Below are positions 1 to 8,769 of a DNA stretch of 64,000 bases, piece by piece. The position numbers and the translations under genes were made by a program. Location: positions 1,266,861-1,330,860 of the forward strand of contig JAUHXU010000001.1 of the NCBI GenBank assembly GCA_030426805.1. The letters run 5' to 3'. Numbering within the stretch: the stretch's first letter is position 1; each line of letters starts with the position of its first letter. Source of the stretch: a bacterium. Its GTDB lineage: Bacteria; Planctomycetota; JAFGQW01. The notes below the pieces were generated by a model that did no database searches, was not told the origin of the DNA, and worked only from the letters and a program-made list of their open reading frames with translations.

Positions 1-370
1 GCAGCTTCGCCGCGACCTTCGCGTAGCCGCCGGGCAGATCGCCCCCCTTGCCGGCCTTCAGGTCCGCGACGGTCGCCGACCCGACGACGATGTCCGTCTG
101 GCCTTCCTTTGCACCGATCCCGCTGTCGCCGACCCCCGCGTACAAGTTGTTCGCGTGCGCGAACAGCTTCTGCGCATCCGCGTCCGACGCGGCGATCGCC
201 TTGCAATCGTCGAGTGTCGGCTGGAGCGTCATCAACACGGTGCGGTTGCCGTCGAGCGCCTTCGCGAGCGCCTTCAGGCCCTCCGCGTCTGCGGCATACT
301 CGGACCCGCCGCCGCAGCCGACGAGAAACAACGTGGTGGCGACAACGGCCGAACAGATCGACAAACGCAT
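1..370 (-). CDS. Putative lipoprotein, C-terminus cut by window edge
   Basis: The gene is read from an ATG at 370 and runs off the left edge, leaving 123 residues. The N-terminus is a short hydrophobic stretch followed by a lipobox-like LVGC, so it is probably exported and lipid-anchored at the Cys. The visible mature part is a soluble domain rich in Ala, Asp and Lys; I do not recognise a family. It lies on the same strand as the secreted protein gene ending at 452, about 80 bp away, and could be its downstream neighbour. What is seen is the lipobox and the partial frame. Function is unknown. Confidence 0.7.
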   Translation of the reverse strand, partial: MRLSICSAVVATTLFLVGCGGGSEYAADAEGLKALAKALDGNRTVLMTLQPTLDDCKAIAASDADAQKLFAHANNLYAGVGDSGIGAKEGQTDIVVGSATVADLKAGKGGDLPGGYAKVAAKL

Positions 371-451
371 CGGGGACGTCCTTGCGAGTGGTGTCATGCG
401 CGAGCCGAGAGGTGCCCGAAGCGAGCGCCTCTCGGCATCACGGTCGTGGTG

Positions 452-1603
452 CTACGGCGTGATCTGGGTCTTCGCCGGGCCGGAGATCGCGCGAATCCCC
501 TGCGGCGCGGAGCCGTCGATCGTCACGAATGCGAGCGAGAACGGGATGCCCGCGAGCACCGGAATCGCCGGCACGTTGACCTGGCCGGTCGCATTGCCGC
601 TTCCGTCGAGCACGCCGGACATGCCCTGGAAGACGCTCGGCGCCGCCAGGCTCAACGTGAACAGCGAATCCAGCGACAGCGGGACGTAGCGCGTGCCGAC
701 CGGAATGCCGCCCTCGAGGAACGAGGCCGCGGCCTGGTAGGGCAGGTTCGCCGAGGACCCGGCGACCCACTGGATCGGCAGCGCCGTGCCGACCTGCACC
801 GTGCTCGCGGCGACGACGCGCGGCAACCCCATGTCGAAGTCCTCGAGGCGCGAGCCGCTGTAGTGCGACGACCACGTCGTCTGCGCGCGATACGGGATCG
901 CCGACCCGCGCGCACTGATCGTCGTCGAGAACGAGAACGCGCCGACGAAGGTCGGCGGGTTGCCGGCGCGGTACAGGAACATCTGGTTCTTGTCGCGGCC
1001 GACGATCGCCAGTATGTCGTTGATCCAGCTGTAGCCGACGTCTGCGGAACGGGTGCAACCCGACGCGGACAGCGAGAAGCTCGGCTGCAGCGTGTTGCCG
1101 GTCGAGGCATCCATCAGGTGCAGCAGGTTCGCCGACCAATCCGGCACCCAGTACGCGTCGCGGTTCGGATCGTAGGCCACGCCGATCGGGCGGGTCGACG
1201 GCGCGGGGAAGACCGTCGTGACGTTGCCGGTCAGATCGACGCGGGCGACGTCTCCGGAGCTGGCGCTGCACAGCACGTACTCGTTTCGCCGGCTGTCGTA
1301 GCCCATGCCGTACGGCGACGCGTAGTTGTGCTGCAACGACGACACGAGCGTGCCGCTCGGCGTGTATTCGTAGATCACCGACGGACTCGACGTGTAGAGT
1401 CCGGCGACGTTGCCGTTGACCGGCGCGGTGCCGACGACGCGGACCGGCGTCGCGATCGACGTGAGCGACGTGCCCGCGGGCCCGTCGACCGAGATGACCG
1501 GGAACGACCCGACGGGGTCGCCGTTGACGTCGAATTGCTGTGCCAGGGCGCTCCCGGAGAGCGCGGCAACCGCGGCAACCGATGCGAGGACCTTCTTCAT
1601 CAT
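452..1603 (-). CDS. Secreted beta-propeller-like protein A with shared C-terminal module
   Basis: A 383-residue protein with a Lys-Lys plus hydrophobic signal peptide ending near SALAQ. The start is taken at the ATGATG pair because GGAG lies a few bases upstream; an in-frame ATG at 1618 is an alternative. The body has repeated short blocks such as YDPNRDAYWVPDW and VDLTGNVTTVF that look like NHL/SMP-type propeller blades (inference). The last 90 or so residues contain GVLDGSGNATGQVNVP and end AFVTIDGSAPQGI, a module shared with five other propeller-like proteins here and with the peroxidase at 12935. It sits 95 bp downstream of the ECF sigma gene on the same strand. The substrate or role is unknown. 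Confidence 0.75.
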   Translation of the reverse strand: MMKKVLASVAAVAALSGSALAQQFDVNGDPVGSFPVISVDGPAGTSLTSIATPVRVVGTAPVNGNVAGLYTSSPSVIYEYTPSGTLVSSLQHNYASPYGMGYDSRRNEYVLCSASSGDVARVDLTGNVTTVFPAPSTRPIGVAYDPNRDAYWVPDWSANLLHLMDASTGNTLQPSFSLSASGCTRSADVGYSWINDILAIVGRDKNQMFLYRAGNPPTFVGAFSFSTTISARGSAIPYRAQTTWSSHYSGSRLEDFDMGLPRVVAASTVQVGTALPIQWVAGSSANLPYQAAASFLEGGIPVGTRYVPLSLDSLFTLSLAAPSVFQGMSGVLDGSGNATGQVNVPAIPVLAGIPFSLAFVTIDGSAPQGIRAISGPAKTQITP

Positions 1604-1698
1604 TGCTCCAAACTTCATCTGAGGGGCGGGGCCGGTCGATTCACCGGCGCGCCGTCCCAGCGTATCAGTCCCCCGGACGGCGAAGCAAGGCGGCGCGG

Positions 1699-2325
1699 CT
1701 ATTCGGCGAAGTCGTCGAAGACCGAGCCGGGGAGCTTTTCGCGCAGGCGGGCGAGCGCGCGGTGGTAGCGGACGGCGACCGTGCCGGGCTTGGCGTCCAC
1801 CAGGGTGCCGACCAGTTGGTTCGACTGCTGCTCGATCCCGCGGAGAATGACGAGTTCCCGATCCGCCTCCCCGAGCGCGTCGATCGCCGCGAGCACCGCT
1901 TCCCCCTGCTCCTCGCGGACGACGCGGGTCACGACCCCGGTGACGTCGGCAGCCAGGTGGTCGAATCCCGAGTCGGGAAACCCCGGCTCGTCGTGGCTCG
2001 CCCGTCGGGCCCGCTTGCGCATCTCGTTTTTGAGATGGTTGAGGAGCACCGTCGACAGGAACCGCAGGAGCACCGGGGTGTAGCGGCCGCCGGTGGCATC
2101 GAGTGCGGGCAGCTTGTCGAGCGCCCGGAGCCACGTCTCCTGGACCAGATCGTCGGCGTCGATCACCGGGAGCGTGCGGCCGGCGAGGTGGTAGCGCGCC
2201 TGGGCACGCAGCAGCGGCGTGAACCGGGCGACCACCCACTCGAGGGCGTCGGACTCCCCGTCGATGACCCGGCGTACGTAGTGCGTCGTCGGGTCCGGGG
2301 GCGGTGTTTCCGGAGGAGTCTGCAT
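1699..2325 (-). CDS. ECF-type RNA polymerase sigma factor
   Basis: A 208-residue sigma-70 family protein. Region 2 is visible around residues 45-80 with DADDLVQETWLRAL, the typical DxxDLVQET core-binding and -10 recognition helix. Region 4 follows at about residues 145-195, including LGEADRELVILRGIEQQSN and a recognition helix with VAVRYHRALARL. There is no long C-terminal extension. The gene diverges from the Ser/Thr kinase at 2352 and only 26 bp separate the two start codons. Planctomycetes are known to pair ECF sigma factors with kinases, so phosphorylation-linked control is a reasonable inference, though not shown. Secreted protein A follows downstream on the same strand. Confidence 0.9.
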   Translation of the reverse strand: MQTPPETPPPDPTTHYVRRVIDGESDALEWVVARFTPLLRAQARYHLAGRTLPVIDADDLVQETWLRALDKLPALDATGGRYTPVLLRFLSTVLLNHLKNEMRKRARRASHDEPGFPDSGFDHLAADVTGVVTRVVREEQGEAVLAAIDALGEADRELVILRGIEQQSNQLVGTLVDAKPGTVAVRYHRALARLREKLPGSVFDDFAE

Positions 2326-2351
2326 CGCCGCGAGTGTATCATGAACGGGCC

Positions 2352-5300
2352 ATGGAACGGCCCGACTCCGAACGAGACGCGATCGCGATCGCCTTCCTGA
2401 AGAAGTTCCTCGACGACCGCACGCGCGAACGCGCCCGCGGGCTCGAGGAATACCAGGCGTTGTTCCCGGGCTACGAGGACCTGATCGCCGAAGAGTTCGC
2501 GAAGGCGCGCGAGAGCGACGACCCCGCGACCGACGCGATCGCCGAGCCCGGGATGAAGATCGGCCATTACCGGATCCTGCGTTCGATCGGGCGCGGCGGT
2601 CAGGCCGACGTCTTCCTCGCCGAAGACGAGACGCTCGGCCGGATGGTCGCGATCAAGGTGCTGCGGCGCTGGGTCGGCGCACCGCAGACCGTGCTCCGGC
2701 GGTTCCGCCGCGAAGCCGCACTCGCGTCACGCCTCGACCACCCGTCGATCTGCACGATCTACGACGTCGGCCTCGACGACGGCGTGCCGTACATCGTGAT
2801 GCGCTACATCGAGGGCAACACGCTCGGCCGGCTGATCCCGACGACCGCGGCGCGGGGCGACACGCCGCACCGCGAGGAGCCCACCTCGTCGTCGCGCGTC
2901 GGACGCGATGCGATCGACCGCTTCGCGCGCATCATCGAAGAGACGGCGCGTGCCGTCCACCTCGCGCACGAAGAGAACGTGTTGCACCGCGACTTGAAGC
3001 CGAGCAACATCCACGTCACGCCGGACGACACGCCGGTCGTGCTCGACTTCGGACTCGCGCGGAGTCTCGACCACGCCGCCGAGGCGACGTTCACGCAGAC
3101 CGGGGACTTGTTCGGCACGCCGGCCTACATGTCGCCGGAGCAACTCGCAGCCCATCGCGTGCCGCTCGACGCACGCACCGACGTCTACTCCCTCGGCGTC
3201 ACGCTCTACGAGTGCCTGACCAGCCGACGCCCGTTCGAGGCGCCGACGCGCGAGGGCCTCTACCAGGCGATCCTGACGAAGGCGCCGGCGCCGTGCCGGA
3301 AACGCAACCCGTCGATCCCGCGCGACCTCGAGACGATCGTCGAGACCGCGATCGCGAAGGACCGCGATCATCGCTACCAGACCGCTCTCGACTTCGCCGA
3401 CGACATCGCCCGCTGGCGCAGCGGAAAGCCGGTTCGGGCGCGCGCGGTCGGACCGATCGGCCGACTCATGCGCTGGACGCGTCGCGAACCGGCGCGGGCC
3501 GGGCTGGTCGCCGCGTGCCTCGTCATCGCGGCCGTCGTCGGCTACGGGCTCGCGATCTGGCCGCGGATCGAGGCGGATCGCCGGTTTGCGGAGTCGCGAC
3601 GACAGGCCGACGCGCTCGAGGGGCATATCGTCGAGGGCTTCGACGCGATCGCGCGCCTCAAGCCCGAGGAGGGCGTCCCCGCATTCGACGCCGCGCTCGC
3701 GATCGACCCGACCTCCCGCGAGGCGATCGTGGGGCGGACGCTGGCAGAGGCCTACACCGGCGCGTGGGCCGATGCGCTCGCGACGCTCGATCGGCTCGAG
3801 TCCGCGACCGGGAAGCCCCTGGATCGCGTGCGATGCGAGCTGCTGGTCGACACCGGCCGCCACGAAGAGGCCCGCTTGATCGAGGCGAACCTCGGCCCGC
3901 CGACCGACCACGTCGACTGGTTCGTCGCGGCGATCGTCGAACAGAGCCGGATGAAGGGCCACGACGACGAGGTACTCGCACAGCGGGCGACCCACTTCAT
4001 CGAGCGCGCGATCCTGCTGGCGCCGCGGCCACGCGAGTTGTACGCACGCGTCCTCGCCGAGTGCGCTGGAGGGTCGAACGATCGCGCCGCGGCCGAACAC
4101 GCTGCGATCGCGCTCGAGCACTTCGGCCTCGACACGGTGCGCGTGCGCTATCTTCACGCGTTCGCGACGGGCCGCTTCGATCCGGCGCGCGCGATCACGC
4201 TGCTACGCGAGTTGAACGCCGAAGCAGAGACCCCCAAGAGTCTCGGCACACTCGCACGCCTCCTCGACGCCCGGGGCGAGTACGACGAGGCCATCGCCCT
4301 CTATGAACGCGCCAGGCGAATCGCACCGACGCGCGCGGACCTCGTCAGCAACATGACGAACACGCTGCTGAAGGCCGGGCGCAAGAGCGACGCGATCGAA
4401 GCGATGCTCACGTTCCGCAAGCTCGCCCCCGGTGACGTACGATGGCACAAGCGCCTCGGCGGGGAGCTCAGCGAACTCCGCCGATTCGACGAGGTGATCG
4501 AGCTGTGCGAAGAAGCGATCCGGTACGAACCGAAGAACGCGAGCCACCGCGCCAACCTCTCGCTGACGCTCCACCGCGTCGGACGCCTCGATGACGCGAT
4601 CAAGGCGACGCGCGCCGCGATCGAACTCGCGCCGACGGATCCGACGCTGCACCGCCGGCTCGGCTCGTTCCTGACCGACGCCGAGCACTACGACGAGGCG
4701 ATCACGGCACTCCAGGAAGGGCTGAGACTCGACCCCGACGATCAGCTCGGACGCTACGCGCTCGGTCGCGCGCTGGTCAAGCGGGGGCAACCCGCGCAAG
4801 CGCTCGAAGTGCTCGAGGCCATCCCGGTCGCGGACCGCGGCTGGGGTGCCTGGAGCGAACTCGGGGCCGCACTGAACGAGCTGCAGCGATTCGACGAGGC
4901 CGAGACGGCATACCGCGCGTCGCTCGCGCTGGCGGAATCGGCCGCCGCGCACTACAACCTCGGTGCGTCGCTGTTCGGGCAGCGCCGGTTCCTGGAAGCG
5001 GCCGCCAGCATCCGACGGTCGATCGAAGTGCGCGGCAAGCCGTGGCCGAAAGGGGCGACGGTCTTCGTCGAGAGCATCGAGAAGATGGCGCGCGGCGAAG
5101 CCGACGCGAAGGCGGTCGTGAACGGCTCGGGCGACGAACTGACCTTCGAGCGCCTCACGGTCGCGTGCCGGGCCGTCGCACTCCAGAAGGACGCGAGGAG
5201 CGCGACCATCGTCTGGCGCGAACTCCTTCGACGGTTCCCGGCCGCCACGCTGAATCGGACCCCGCTCGCCCGTCTGCGCCTCGCATCCGCCGCGATCGCC

Positions 5301-5579
5301 GCGTCCACGACGTTCCAATCGGACGCCGAGTCGGCCCGCTACCGCGCACTCGCGCTCGAACACCTTCGCACCGAACTCGACGACTACCGCGACGCATTTC
5401 AGTCGGGGGCGATCGACGGTGTGGACTTCCGTCGCCGTGCGCAACGGCTCCGCAACGTCCGGCAGTTCACACCGGTCCGCTCGCCCGACGCGCTCGAAGA
5501 CCTCCCGGACGACGAGGCGGACGCGTGGCGCAGCTTCTGGGCGGACGTCGTCGAAGCGGCGCGGGCGCGAACGCCGTAG
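2352..5579 (+). CDS. Transmembrane Ser/Thr protein kinase with TPR repeats
   Basis: A 1075-residue Hanks-type kinase. The kinase domain starts near residue 71. It has the glycine loop GRGGQADV (about 80-87), Lys102 in VAIKV, the HRDLKPSN loop (H212-R-D214), the DFG Asp232 and an SPEQL motif near 260, so all catalytic residues are present. A membrane helix lies at about 384-404. Residues 430-1050 are TPR-like helical repeats, several with LxxxGxxxEAI patterns, a likely scaffold outside the kinase. The ATG at 2352 is preferred because an upstream in-frame start at 2304 would lie inside the sigma gene. It diverges from the ECF sigma factor. The stop precedes a MITE-like element by 6 bp. Confidence 0.92.
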   Translation: MERPDSERDAIAIAFLKKFLDDRTRERARGLEEYQALFPGYEDLIAEEFAKARESDDPATDAIAEPGMKIGHYRILRSIGRGGQADVFLAEDETLGRMVAIKVLRRWVGAPQTVLRRFRREAALASRLDHPSICTIYDVGLDDGVPYIVMRYIEGNTLGRLIPTTAARGDTPHREEPTSSSRVGRDAIDRFARIIEETARAVHLAHEENVLHRDLKPSNIHVTPDDTPVVLDFGLARSLDHAAEATFTQTGDLFGTPAYMSPEQLAAHRVPLDARTDVYSLGVTLYECLTSRRPFEAPTREGLYQAILTKAPAPCRKRNPSIPRDLETIVETAIAKDRDHRYQTALDFADDIARWRSGKPVRARAVGPIGRLMRWTRREPARAGLVAACLVIAAVVGYGLAIWPRIEADRRFAESRRQADALEGHIVEGFDAIARLKPEEGVPAFDAALAIDPTSREAIVGRTLAEAYTGAWADALATLDRLESATGKPLDRVRCELLVDTGRHEEARLIEANLGPPTDHVDWFVAAIVEQSRMKGHDDEVLAQRATHFIERAILLAPRPRELYARVLAECAGGSNDRAAAEHAAIALEHFGLDTVRVRYLHAFATGRFDPARAITLLRELNAEAETPKSLGTLARLLDARGEYDEAIALYERARRIAPTRADLVSNMTNTLLKAGRKSDAIEAMLTFRKLAPGDVRWHKRLGGELSELRRFDEVIELCEEAIRYEPKNASHRANLSLTLHRVGRLDDAIKATRAAIELAPTDPTLHRRLGSFLTDAEHYDEAITALQEGLRLDPDDQLGRYALGRALVKRGQPAQALEVLEAIPVADRGWGAWSELGAALNELQRFDEAETAYRASLALAESAAAHYNLGASLFGQRRFLEAAASIRRSIEVRGKPWPKGATVFVESIEKMARGEADAKAVVNGSGDELTFERLTVACRAVALQKDARSATIVWRELLRRFPAATLNRTPLARLRLASAAIAASTTFQSDAESARYRALALEHLRTELDDYRDAFQSGAIDGVDFRRRAQRLRNVRQFTPVRSPDALEDLPDDEADAWRSFWADVVEAARARTP

Positions 5580-5585
5580 CCGGGC

Positions 5586-5750
5586 TAGTGGTGTATCTCA
5601 GAAACTCGCGGCATTTCTTCACGCGCCTCGCCGCCGCTCACGGCGTTGCGCGCACGCTGGAGGATCGCTGATACGAGGCGCGCACGCGCGCCTTGTGATC
5701 GACGACGAATCGCCCGAATAAATGACGCGAATCTCTGAGGCACACCACTA
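5586..5750. mobile_element. MITE-like element with 25-bp terminal inverted repeats
   Basis: A 165-bp segment bounded by imperfect inverted repeats: 5586-5610 matches the reverse complement of 5726-5750 at 21 of 25 positions. Both ends begin with TA followed by GTGGTGT, as if a TA target had been duplicated, which is the habit of the IS630/Tc1-mariner group. There is no transposase gene inside. A smaller hairpin (AGGCGCG/CGCGCCT) lies near 5676-5693. The element fills the space between the kinase stop and the NAD kinase-like gene, and the terminal TAG of the right end is the stop codon of the latter. Assignment to a family is inference. Confidence 0.7.
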
Positions 5751-6620
5751 CGCTTGCGCGGCGCGCCAGGCGGCGCGTTTGGATTCGATGTCCCCGATGA
5801 CCGTCACCGACGGTCCGCGCTCGAACGTGACGACGCTGCCGAGCGTCACCGGGTGGACGAAGTGCGCGCCGTCGAGGAACAGCTGCGCCTGCCGCGTCAG
5901 CGAGCGCACCGCGAGTTGCTCGGCAAACCGGAACGGCTCGCCCCGTACGCCGCGCACGTGATACTGAATGCGCGTGTCGTCGAGCGCCATCGGCTCGCCG
6001 CCCTCCTGGTAGATCCAGCCGGTGGAACCCGCCGCAGTCGCGGCGAGCAGCCCGCTGCTCTTCAGGCTCTGCACCTCGCCGTCGGACTCGAGACGCAGGC
6101 GCGTGACCGCCGCCGCGTTCGCGTGCGCGAGCAGGACGTCGTTGAGCACGGGCTGCGGGAGCACCTCACCGTTGACCGCGACGCGCAACCGCCCCACCGT
6201 CGTGCGCGGCGCATCGTCGAGCCGTGCGAGGAGCGCGCCGACGTCGAGCGCGGTCGCGGCGCAGAAGAAGCCCACGCTCGTCGACGGATCGGAGTTCACG
6301 CCGAGCATCGGTGTGTCGATCACGCCGCGCGCGACGTCGAGGAACGTCCCGTCCCCGCCGACGGTCACGACGAGGTCGTAGCCGCGCACTTCGGTCACGT
6401 CGCCACGATGGATCACATCGACGTCGAAGTCCTCACGCCCCAGTGCCTCCTCGACACGACGACGCGATTCGGCCTGCACCTCGTGGCTGCGCTCGAGCCA
6501 CTGCACGCTCTCGTGGCCCGACGCGAGGAATGCGCGCACCTCGTCGTCCGGGGACTGGCCGTACAGCTCGAACACACTCTTCTTGTAGGCGAGGAGGACC
6601 TTCATCCGACCAGCCCTCAT
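5748..6620 (-). CDS. NAD kinase-like protein (ATP-NAD kinase family)
   Basis: A 290-residue cytosolic enzyme of the ATP-NAD/diacylglycerol kinase fold, expected to phosphorylate NAD to NADP. The signature VVTVGGDGTFLDVARG is intact, with the catalytic GGDGT, followed by NDVLLAH in place of the usual NE motif. The second signature reads AAGSTGW rather than TPTGSTAY, so this is a divergent branch and substrate use may differ. The ATG at 6620 overlaps the stop of the upstream coiled-coil gene as ATGA; an in-frame ATG at 6605 (MKVLLAYKKS) is also possible. The stop codon TAG is the end of the MITE-like element at 5586-5750, so the native C-terminus may have been altered. Confidence 0.82.
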   Translation of the reverse strand: MRAGRMKVLLAYKKSVFELYGQSPDDEVRAFLASGHESVQWLERSHEVQAESRRRVEEALGREDFDVDVIHRGDVTEVRGYDLVVTVGGDGTFLDVARGVIDTPMLGVNSDPSTSVGFFCAATALDVGALLARLDDAPRTTVGRLRVAVNGEVLPQPVLNDVLLAHANAAAVTRLRLESDGEVQSLKSSGLLAATAAGSTGWIYQEGGEPMALDDTRIQYHVRGVRGEPFRFAEQLAVRSLTRQAQLFLDGAHFVHPVTLGSVVTFERGPSVTVIGDIESKRAAWRAAQA

Positions 6621-7582
6621 TCGGGTTCCACGATACCCGCCTCGCGCAACTCGAGGAGGAGCGTGCGGCGTTCGAGTTTCAGCTCGTTGATCCGGACATG
6701 GTAGCGCTTGATGCGCCGACGGGACGCGCGGACGAACGAGTCCTCGACCCGGTCGTGCAGGCGGTGCGTGTTGAACAGCTCGCCGATCTCCGCATCGATC
6801 GCGGCGATGTGCTCTCGCATCTCGTCGCGCTGATTCAGCAGGTCCTCACGCATGTCCTCGATCGTCTCGAAGCCCCAGATGTCCTCCAGCTCCTCGTCGA
6901 ACACGCGTAGCCCTTCGGCGCGAAACCGCTGGTGGCGCTCGAGTTCGAGCAGGCGCACGACGGTCGCCTTCAGATCGCCGATGCGCGCCCGGAGCTCCGG
7001 ATCCGTGCACCACGACAGGTCGGAGTTCGCACGCAACAGCCGCCACCCGAGCCGCGTCGCCGGGCCGGCACGCGCGACGTCGCCGGCCCGGGACCGCAGC
7101 GTGTCACGCGCATCGGGCTTCGGCGCGTCGTCGCTCGAGTCCTCCTCGGCGTCGACGGTCGGCAGCGTCGCCTCTTCGAGGAAGCCGCGCAGTCGCTCGC
7201 GAAGCGGTGTCGGCGCACCCTCGTCGTCGATTCGCTCGAGCCCGTGAGTGCCGAGCCCGTCGATGTCGTCCCCGAGTCGGTCCACGAGCCGCTGCGCCTC
7301 GCGCTCGGTCCGCGCGAGATCCTCGCGATGCTCGGCATATTCGTGCTCGACCGCGTCGAGCCACCGGATGTCTTCCTCGACGTCGTCGAGGTTGGAGCGC
7401 AACGTGCGACCCCGCCGGATTCGCGGCACGAGGTCGGCGAAGCCGGCGTCGAGTTCGAGGTTGACCACATGACACCCGAGCGACGCGATGATGGCCGCGA
7501 GGTTCCCCTCGATCTCGGCCTGCTTCGCGCGACCCGCTGCCAGCGCCTCTCGGGCGCGGTTCACCGCTTTCGTCTTCACCAC
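6617..7582 (-). CDS. Predicted coiled-coil protein of unknown function
   Basis: A 321-residue, charge-rich and largely helical protein with no signal peptide or membrane segment. Several stretches, for example the Glu/Arg-rich runs around residues 30-120 and 220-300, look like coiled coil. I do not recognise a family. GTG at 7582 is chosen because GGAGAG sits just upstream; the reading frame stays open further upstream, but that part overlaps the CBS gene. It lies between the four-CBS gene and the NAD kinase-like gene on the same strand and shares an ATGA overlap with the latter, so the three probably form one transcript. A 6-bp-arm palindrome immediately precedes its ribosome site. Confidence 0.65.
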   Translation of the reverse strand: MVKTKAVNRAREALAAGRAKQAEIEGNLAAIIASLGCHVVNLELDAGFADLVPRIRRGRTLRSNLDDVEEDIRWLDAVEHEYAEHREDLARTEREAQRLVDRLGDDIDGLGTHGLERIDDEGAPTPLRERLRGFLEEATLPTVDAEEDSSDDAPKPDARDTLRSRAGDVARAGPATRLGWRLLRANSDLSWCTDPELRARIGDLKATVVRLLELERHQRFRAEGLRVFDEELEDIWGFETIEDMREDLLNQRDEMREHIAAIDAEIGELFNTHRLHDRVEDSFVRASRRRIKRYHVRINELKLERRTLLLELREAGIVEPE

Positions 7583-7590
7583 GATCTCTC

Positions 7591-7606
7591 CACTGGATCG
7601 CCAGTG
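7591..7606. promoter_or_regulatory. Short palindrome upstream of coiled-coil gene
   Basis: CACTGG-atcg-CCAGTG is a perfect inverted repeat with 6-bp arms. It abuts the probable ribosome site of the minus-strand gene starting at 7582, and a TACACT -10-like hexamer lies just upstream (7620-7625, minus strand). It could be an operator. No regulator can be assigned. Confidence 0.35.
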
Positions 7607-7652
7607 TGGCACGAGTAGCAGTGTAGCAGGAGTCGCCGCGGCGGAAACCGGG

Positions 7653-8621
7653 TCACTCGATCGGGGCGTCCTGCATCTCGTGGAGCGAGCTGAGGTAGAG
7701 CGGCTTGCGCTCCGGCAGCGGCGGTGTCGACGGGAAGATCTCGTTGGCGGCGACGAGCACGTCGCGGCGGCTGACCTGGCCGACGAGGCGTCCGTCCCGA
7801 ACGACCGGCAAGCGGCGGTACGGCGTGCTGAGGAACAGCTGCGCCATCCCGAGCAGGTCGAGGTCCTCCGCGATCGTCCGGGCGCTCGTGTCCATGAACG
7901 CGGCCGCGGTCTTCTCGACACCCGGTGCCGCGCAGGCCTCGCCGTCCCGCTCCGCCCACTCGTCGATCACGCGGTCGCGATTCTGGACGAACCGGGCGAG
8001 GTGGTGCCCGGCCTGAAGCACGTCGCGACGGCTGACCTGACCGACGAGTCGGCCGTCACGCACGACCGGCAAGCGGCGGTACGGCGTGCGGATGAACATC
8101 TCGGCGACCGACAAGACGTCGAGATCCTCGGCGATCACCCGCTGCGGGTCGGTGTTCATGAACGCACCGACGGTCGCGGTGGGCAGCTGGTCGACGGCGG
8201 AGTCGATCAGCACGCGCATGCTCGTCTTCTCCGAGAACGAGCCGAGGAAGCGGCGGTCGGCATCGATCACCGGTGCGCCGGAGATCCGGTGCTTGAGCAG
8301 GTAGCCGATCGCCTCGAAGACGTCCATGTCGGGCGTCAGCGTGATCAGCTTCGTCGCCATGAAATCGCGTGCGACGGGCTGCTCGTGCGGTCGGCTCTCG
8401 GAGGCACACCGCGCGGTCGCCGTCAGCACGCCCATCGAGCACTTCTCGGAGAAGACGCCGCGGTAGCCGCGGTCCGCATCGATGACGGGAGCGCCGGAGA
8501 TCCGGCGCTCGACGAGTTGCGAAATGCACTCGAACACGTGCTGGTCCGGACGCAGCGTGACGAGGCGTGTCGCCATCACGTCTTTGGCGTGGCGTGGCTT
8601 CGCGCGGAGTGGTCGTTCCAT
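7653..8621 (-). CDS. Four-CBS-domain protein
   Basis: A 322-residue soluble protein built of four CBS motifs in two Bateman pairs and little else. The first pair has HRISGAPVIDAD-type cores (with FSEK), the second has two nearly identical PYRRLPVVRDGRLVGQVSRRD blocks around residues 175 and 265. CBS pairs bind adenosyl ligands and usually gate an enzyme or channel; here no catalytic domain is fused, so it may act on a partner in trans (inference). The start is supported by GGAGG just upstream. A 27-bp stretch is identical at 7801-7827 and 8062-8088, showing a recent internal duplication. It diverges from valS. Confidence 0.85.
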   Translation of the reverse strand: MERPLRAKPRHAKDVMATRLVTLRPDQHVFECISQLVERRISGAPVIDADRGYRGVFSEKCSMGVLTATARCASESRPHEQPVARDFMATKLITLTPDMDVFEAIGYLLKHRISGAPVIDADRRFLGSFSEKTSMRVLIDSAVDQLPTATVGAFMNTDPQRVIAEDLDVLSVAEMFIRTPYRRLPVVRDGRLVGQVSRRDVLQAGHHLARFVQNRDRVIDEWAERDGEACAAPGVEKTAAAFMDTSARTIAEDLDLLGMAQLFLSTPYRRLPVVRDGRLVGQVSRRDVLVAANEIFPSTPPLPERKPLYLSSLHEMQDAPIE

Positions 8622-8706
8622 AGGCGCCTCCCTCAGTCGTACTTCGGCCGTACAGTTTACTCGAAAACAGGGCGCCGCGCACCCCGCGAGCCGCCGTCCG
8701 GGCTCG

Positions 8707-8734
8707 TTGACTCGGGGGTGCCCGGAACTACAAT
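8707..8734 (+). promoter_or_regulatory. Sigma-70-type promoter of valS
   Basis: TTGACT (8707-8712), a 16-bp spacer and TACAAT (8729-8734) form a good housekeeping promoter 35 bp before the valS start. Confidence 0.65.
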
Positions 8735-8769
8735 TGCGCTCCGCACACCGACTTCGAGGCCAGAATCCA

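Noticed and set aside
155..1768. Long plus-strand frame opposite secreted protein A
   Set aside because: Low-complexity Arg-rich translation, no start signals, and the minus-strand gene has signal peptide and ribosome site.
7801..8088. Direct repeats considered as part of a repeat array or CRISPR
   Set aside because: They are a coding duplication within CBS motifs, only two copies, with no spacers of regular length.
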